A stretch of 64,000 nt of DNA from Aquimarina algiphila. GTDB taxonomy: Bacteria; Bacteroidota; Bacteroidia; Flavobacteriales; Flavobacteriaceae. A program made the translations under genes and the position numbers. This document shows, in pieces, positions 60,715-64,000 of this stretch (its first letter is position 1; every line of letters begins with the position of its first letter). Under the pieces are notes generated by a model, which did not search any database, was not told the origin of the DNA, and saw only the letters and a list, made by a program, of their open reading frames with translations. The DNA is taken from positions 1 through 64,000 of the forward strand of contig NZ_VLNR01000037.1 in the NCBI RefSeq assembly GCF_007489275.1, given 5' to 3'.

Positions 60715-61966
60715 AAGAATACGAGAAAAGCTATCCATTTTGGCAGATGCCGCTAAGTACGATGTATCTTGTGCCAGCAGTGGTGGTAAACGCTCAAACT
60801 CCAATAAAGGCTTAGGAAATAATACCGGAATGGGTATTTGTCATAGTTATACAGAGGATGGTCGTTGCGTTTCTTTACTAAAAATTTTACTAACCAATCA
60901 TTGTATCTACGATTGTGCATATTGTGTTACCAGAAAAAGTAACGATATCCAGCGCGCTGCATTTAAGATACAAGAAGTAGTGGATTTAACCATTAACTTC
61001 TATAGAAGAAATTATATAGAAGGGCTATTTCTGAGCTCTGGAATATTTAAAAATTCTGATTTCACTATGGAACGGTTAATTGCCGTTGCCAAAAAGCTTC
61101 GGTTAGAAGAAAATTTTAATGGGTATATTCATCTAAAATCGATTCCTGGAGCAAGTGATGAATTAATGCGTGAAGCAGGGTTATATGCCGATCGATTAAG
61201 TGTAAATATTGAAATCCCAACAGTATCTGGATTGAAACTATTAGCTCCAGACAAAAAACATGAAGACTTTATCAAACCCATGCAAAAAGTCAAAAATGAG
61301 ATCATTCAATATAAATCAGAACGTAAAATTATAAAAAGTACTCCTAGATATGCCCCAGCTGGTCAAAGTACCCAAATGATTATTGGTGCTACCGGAGAAA
61401 GTGATCGTGACATCATGTATTCTGCAACCTATTATTACAAGCAATTTAATATGCGTAGAGTGTATTATTCTGGTTATATACCGGTACTACCAGATAATAG
61501 ACTACCATCTTTGGGAACTGAAGTTCCCATTTTAAGAGAAAATCGCTTATATCAAACCGATTGGCTTTTAAGGTTTTATGGATTTTCTGTCCATGAGATT
61601 TTAAATGATTCTCATAAAAACCTGGACTTGGACATTGATCCAAAATTAAGTTGGGCATTACGCAATCTTGATCTATTTCCTATTGACATAAATACAGCTG
61701 AAAAACAAATGCTTTCCAGAGTTCCTGGCATCGGAATGCAATCGGTTTCTAAAATACTACAAGCAAGAAAATTTAGAAAACTAGATTGGACCCACCTTAA
61801 AGCCATCGGTATTGCATTAAATAGAGCACAATATTTTATTACTTGTAACTCCAAAGAATTCTATAGAAAAGAGTTTTCTCCTCTCACATTAAAAAACAAA
61901 ATTCTTAAAACCTCGAAAAGTAAATACAATACTTATTTTAATAATCAACTAAGTCTGTTCTCATAA
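60704..61966 (+). CDS. Radical SAM protein, putative DNA modification/repair (TIGR03916 type)
   Basis: 420 residues. The iron-sulfur motif CX3CX2C is in 'LTNHCIYDCAYCVTRKSN' (C67, C71, C74), after the conserved 'GGKRSNSNKGLGNNTGMGICHSYTEDGRCVSLLKILLTN'. A partial TIM barrel follows ('GLFLSSGIF', 'GYIHLKSIPGASDELM', 'RLSVNIEIPT', 'APAGQSTQMIIGATGESDRDIM'). A C-terminal helix-hairpin-helix ('LSRVPGIGMQSVSKILQARKFRKL') suggests DNA binding. This family is predicted, not proven, to act in DNA repair, and its genes are typically paired with a DUF4130 gene, as here. It overlaps the DUF559 gene by 11 bp and precedes the DUF4130 gene by 10 bp. Confidence 0.92.
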   Translation: MSFERIREKLSILADAAKYDVSCASSGGKRSNSNKGLGNNTGMGICHSYTEDGRCVSLLKILLTNHCIYDCAYCVTRKSNDIQRAAFKIQEVVDLTINFYRRNYIEGLFLSSGIFKNSDFTMERLIAVAKKLRLEENFNGYIHLKSIPGASDELMREAGLYADRLSVNIEIPTVSGLKLLAPDKKHEDFIKPMQKVKNEIIQYKSERKIIKSTPRYAPAGQSTQMIIGATGESDRDIMYSATYYYKQFNMRRVYYSGYIPVLPDNRLPSLGTEVPILRENRLYQTDWLLRFYGFSVHEILNDSHKNLDLDIDPKLSWALRNLDLFPIDINTAEKQMLSRVPGIGMQSVSKILQARKFRKLDWTHLKAIGIALNRAQYFITCNSKEFYRKEFSPLTLKNKILKTSKSKYNTYFNNQLSLFS

Positions 61967-61976
61967 ATCTAGAATC

Positions 61977-62753
61977 ATGAATCCTCAAACCATAATAATA
62001 TATGATGGAAGTTTTGATGGATTCTTATGTTCTATTTTTATGATCTATGAACAAAAAATATCAGATGCTATTATTAGAAAGGAATCTGATACTAACAATC
62101 AATTATTTACCATAACAGAACATGTCATTACCGAAAAGCACAAAGCCAACAGGGTTTGGAAAGGTGTTAAACTAAAAACAACTCGTAAGGAACAACAAGA
62201 TTTCTTCAAAGTTTTTCTAAGTGAAATCAAAGGTGTCGAGAATACATTATTAAATTATCTTAAAAATGTTTTTATAAAAAAGAAAGGGGGAAATATCGAT
62301 TTTAGTAATACTGATATTTTAAAAATGAGCCAGGTCTCCAAAATGGTTGAGCGCGAAAAACATAGAATGGAAGCATTTGTTAGGTTTCAGCTAACTACTG
62401 ATTCTATTTACACAGCAACCGTTGAACCCGATTTTAATGTGCTGCCTCTTATCATTTTTCATTTTAAAGATCGTTATGCTGATCAAAAATGGCTTATTTA
62501 TGATCTTAAGCGAAGTTATGGTATTTATTATGATCTAAAAACAGTGCAAATAATAACTATTGATGATTTTTCAAGAAGAAATACAAAAATCTCACCCGAA
62601 AAATTAAGTAGTTCTGAACTAGAGTTTCAAATGCTTTGGACCACATATTTTAACCATGTCAATATAAAATCCCGTAAGAACAATAAATTACACAAACAGC
62701 ATCTACCAAAGCGTTACTGGAAGTATTTAACCGAAAAAAACACAACATTATAA
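61977..62753 (+). CDS. DUF4130 protein, putative DNA-repair partner (TIGR03915 type)
   Basis: 258 residues resembling the TIGR03915/DUF4130 family: 'IIYDGSFDGFLCSIFMIYEQK' at the N-terminus, 'GVENTLLNYLKNVF', 'VSKMVEREKHRMEAFVRFQLTTDSIYTATVEPDFNVLPLIIFHFKDRYADQKWLIYDLKRSYGIYYD', and the C-terminal 'HKQHLPKRYWKYLTEK'. The family co-occurs with the radical-SAM protein encoded just upstream and, in some bacteria, is fused to a uracil-DNA-glycosylase-like domain; no such domain is present here. Role in DNA metabolism is predicted only. It is the last gene of the cassette; no clear terminator follows. Confidence 0.9.
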   Translation: MNPQTIIIYDGSFDGFLCSIFMIYEQKISDAIIRKESDTNNQLFTITEHVITEKHKANRVWKGVKLKTTRKEQQDFFKVFLSEIKGVENTLLNYLKNVFIKKKGGNIDFSNTDILKMSQVSKMVEREKHRMEAFVRFQLTTDSIYTATVEPDFNVLPLIIFHFKDRYADQKWLIYDLKRSYGIYYDLKTVQIITIDDFSRRNTKISPEKLSSSELEFQMLWTTYFNHVNIKSRKNNKLHKQHLPKRYWKYLTEKNTTL

Positions 62754-62874
62754 TCTGTTAACATATAAATAATGTGATATAATTCTTCAATAGATAAGCT
62801 TATTTGAGGCATTTAGCCCCTAGCAGTGTGTATTTTTTACCCATCTTAAATTTCGAATAGACGAAATAAAGTAT

Positions 62875-62882
62875 TATGTTTG
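62875..62882 (+). promoter_or_regulatory. -7 box of the helical lipoprotein gene
   Basis: TATGTTTG matches TAnnTTTG exactly, 36 bp before the ATG. The -33 region reads TTTCG rather than TTG. Confidence 0.45.
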
Positions 62883-62918
62883 GCGTTAAATAACCAAAAT
62901 TAACTATATCTATTTATT

Positions 62919-63359
62919 ATGAAAAAAATGTTTTTAGGAGCTTTAGCTCTAATGTTCTTAACAGTAATCTCTTGTAAAGAGGCTACAGACAAAGCAAAAG
63001 ACGCAGCAGATAACGTAGAAGAAGTTGCAGAAGAAGCAACTGAGAAAGTAGAAGAAGCAGCTGAAGAAGTTGCAGAAGCTGTAGAAACCGCTGCTGATGG
63101 GGTTCCAAGTTTTAGTGACCCTGCTGTACAAGAGTATGTTAATGCATACGAAGAGTATATGGCTGAGTACAAGAAAATCGCTGAAAGTAAAGATATGACA
63201 GCTTTTGCTGGACTTTCTGCTAAAGGACAAGAACTTGCAACAAAAGCTCAGGATATTGCTGGTAAATTATCTGGTGAAGATGCTGAAAAATGGACAGCAT
63301 ATATGACTGCTGCTTCAGAGAAAATGGCAGCTTATGCTAAAGCAATGACTCAGCAGTAG
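62919..63359 (+). CDS. Helical lipoprotein of unknown function
   Basis: 146 residues with a lipoprotein signal 'ALMFLTVISC' (lipid Cys19). Residues about 22-60 are an Ala/Glu/Lys heptad-like helix of imperfect repeats ('ATDKAKDAADNVEEVAEEATEKVEEAAEEVAEAVETAAD'). A second helical domain (about 65-146) follows: 'DPAVQEYVNAYEEYMAEYKKIAESKDMTAFAGLSAKGQELATKAQDIAGKLSGEDAEKWTAYMTAASEKM'. The layout is that of an envelope lipoprotein with a coiled-coil spacer. I do not recognise a characterised family, though similar proteins are frequent in Flavobacteriia. It is probably monocistronic, with its own -7 box and a strong terminator. Confidence 0.82.
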   Translation: MKKMFLGALALMFLTVISCKEATDKAKDAADNVEEVAEEATEKVEEAAEEVAEAVETAADGVPSFSDPAVQEYVNAYEEYMAEYKKIAESKDMTAFAGLSAKGQELATKAQDIAGKLSGEDAEKWTAYMTAASEKMAAYAKAMTQQ

Positions 63360-63394
63360 TCAATTTGAGATAATATAACGTCTTTATGATGTTT

Positions 63395-63420
63395 AAAACC
63401 ACCTGCATGCAGGTGGTTTT
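63395..63420. terminator. Bidirectional terminator between lipoprotein and nitroreductase genes
   Basis: A perfect 13+13 bp palindrome (63395-63420), GC-rich at the tip, is followed by T3 after T4 on the plus strand. It lies 36 bp after the lipoprotein stop and 2 bp from the opposing stop. Confidence 0.85.
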
Positions 63421-63421
63421 T

Positions 63422-63997
63422 TTATTCTAGCCATTCTACTTTACTTTCAATCCGATCTCGTTTTGATTCACCTAAGTATTCTGGATTATAATTTCCCAAG
63501 TAGAAAAAACCAAGGCATCGTTCCCCTTCTTCAAAATCAAAAAAACCATCCATATACTGTATTAATTTAGGGGTACTCCAATAACAACCAATATCATTAG
63601 CAGCACAAGTAAGCCACATATTTTGTACTGCCATAGCCGTTGATGCAACCTCTTCCCACTCTGGTATACGTTCTTTTGGATCCCGCTGCATACAAATCGC
63701 TATGATCGCACTGGCCGCATTACAATTATTAATGATTTTCTTGTGTTTAAATGGCGAAAAATCATCGTTAGAAGTAATGTCAGTATAGGTATCAGACAAA
63801 AACGCCCCTAATCGATTCTTGGCACCTCCTTGCAATATTTTAAACCTCCATGGCTGTGTAAGTTTATGTGTTGGTGCCCAATTGGCATTTTCTAATAAGG
63901 TTTCTATAAATGCCTTAGAAACGACTTTATCGTTGTATTGAGCTGGAAAAACAGATCGTCTACTTCGAATTATTCCATTTATATCTTCTTTGATCAT
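63422..63997 (-). CDS. Nitroreductase-family flavoprotein (YdjA-like)
   Basis: A 191-residue FMN-dependent NAD(P)H oxidoreductase: 'IIRSRRSVFPAQYNDKVVSKAFIETLLENANWAPTHKLTQPWRFKIL' (FMN-binding R-R-S start and the 'ANWAPTHKLTQPWRF' segment), 'VASTAMAVQNMWLTCAANDIGCYWSTP', and 'FFYLGNYN'. The single-domain, short form fits the YdjA subgroup. The substrate is unknown; quinones or nitro-compounds are reduced by relatives. The start codon is 3 bp from the window end, so an upstream extension cannot be excluded, though the N-terminus already looks complete. Confidence 0.88.
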   Translation of the reverse strand: MIKEDINGIIRSRRSVFPAQYNDKVVSKAFIETLLENANWAPTHKLTQPWRFKILQGGAKNRLGAFLSDTYTDITSNDDFSPFKHKKIINNCNAASAIIAICMQRDPKERIPEWEEVASTAMAVQNMWLTCAANDIGCYWSTPKLIQYMDGFFDFEEGERCLGFFYLGNYNPEYLGESKRDRIESKVEWLE

Positions 63998-64000
63998 ATA

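Noticed and set aside
62900..63172. 90-codon minus-strand Ser/Ala-rich ORF opposite the helical lipoprotein
   Set aside because: Low-complexity mirror of the Ala/Glu/Lys repeats; the plus-strand frame has a lipoprotein signal, a -7 box and a terminator.
1..64000. CRISPR arrays, rRNA and tRNA genes
   Set aside because: No regularly spaced repeats and no tRNA- or rRNA-like segments were recognised by reading; short or divergent RNAs could still be missed.

Overview
The window looks like a chromosomal segment of a marine member of the Flavobacteriaceae (Bacteroidota; an Aquimarina-like genus would fit). This rests on AT-rich DNA, TAnnTTTG-type -7 boxes, type IX secretion (T9SS) sorting tails on a lipase-like protein and a chitinase, a GLPGLI-family protein beside a carboxypeptidase-regulatory-type outer-membrane barrel protein, a DUF5686 protein, many SPII lipoproteins and a predicted flavobacterial membrane pyrophosphatase. 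No rRNA, tRNA, CRISPR array or prophage block was recognised. The only mobile element is the end of an IS3-type insertion sequence at the left edge.

Layout. 0-3.3 kb: IS end, DoxX-like membrane protein, membrane acyltransferase, a small anchored protein and a DUF302 lipoprotein. 3.3-9.3 kb: a frameshifted outer-membrane barrel gene and a GLPGLI gene, divergent from a histidine kinase/OmpR regulator pair; three GTTAAC repeats with a 10-bp period lie between them. 9.4-18.3 kb: deoxynucleoside kinase, DUF2461 protein, Kdo transferase, T9SS lipase-like protein, DegT aminotransferase and a SNF2 helicase. 18.6-24.5 kb: secreted chitinase with two CBM5/12 modules, secreted amidohydrolase, AraC regulator, serine-hydrolase lipoprotein. 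24.9-34.4 kb: SnoaL-like protein, DUF1801/NudK pair, LysE exporter, LytS/LytTR two-component pair, three tandem secreted esterase-TPR paralogues and a haloalkane-dehalogenase-like enzyme. 34.4-35.1 kb: a gap that holds two 32-codon ORFs.

35-50 kb: fabD, fructosamine kinase, a membrane-anchored DHFR fusion, class-V aminotransferase, CBM48 protein, membrane-bound AraC regulator, NHL lipoprotein, then a minus-strand run with DUF427, egtD, egtB, a TonB-like protein, thyA, a CNT nucleoside transporter, a bifunctional-nuclease-family protein and etfA/etfB. 50.5-59.4 kb: pdhB, DUF5686 barrel protein, soluble pyrophosphatase, a secreted protein of unknown role, membrane pyrophosphatase and an App1-like phosphatase. 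59.4-62.8 kb: a LexA/CI-like S24 repressor divergent from an operon of a DUF559 nuclease-like protein, a radical-SAM putative DNA-repair protein and its DUF4130 partner. The window closes with a helical lipoprotein and a nitroreductase.

The most notable unit is the last cassette. Three near-identical palindromes (TTGGAA-N3-TTCCAA type) sit in the 166-bp divergent promoter region, over the repressor's own -33 box and around the operon's -7 box. The repressor keeps a possible Ala-Gly cleavage site and the Ser/Lys dyad. Together this suggests a self-contained, damage-inducible DNA-repair regulon separate from canonical LexA. Other points worth attention are the esterase array whose third member has Glu in place of the nucleophilic Ser, the 2TM-DHFR fusion, and the GTTAAC repeats beside the OmpR-type system. 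Several start codons were moved because the longest reading frame would run through a terminator, operator or promoter.
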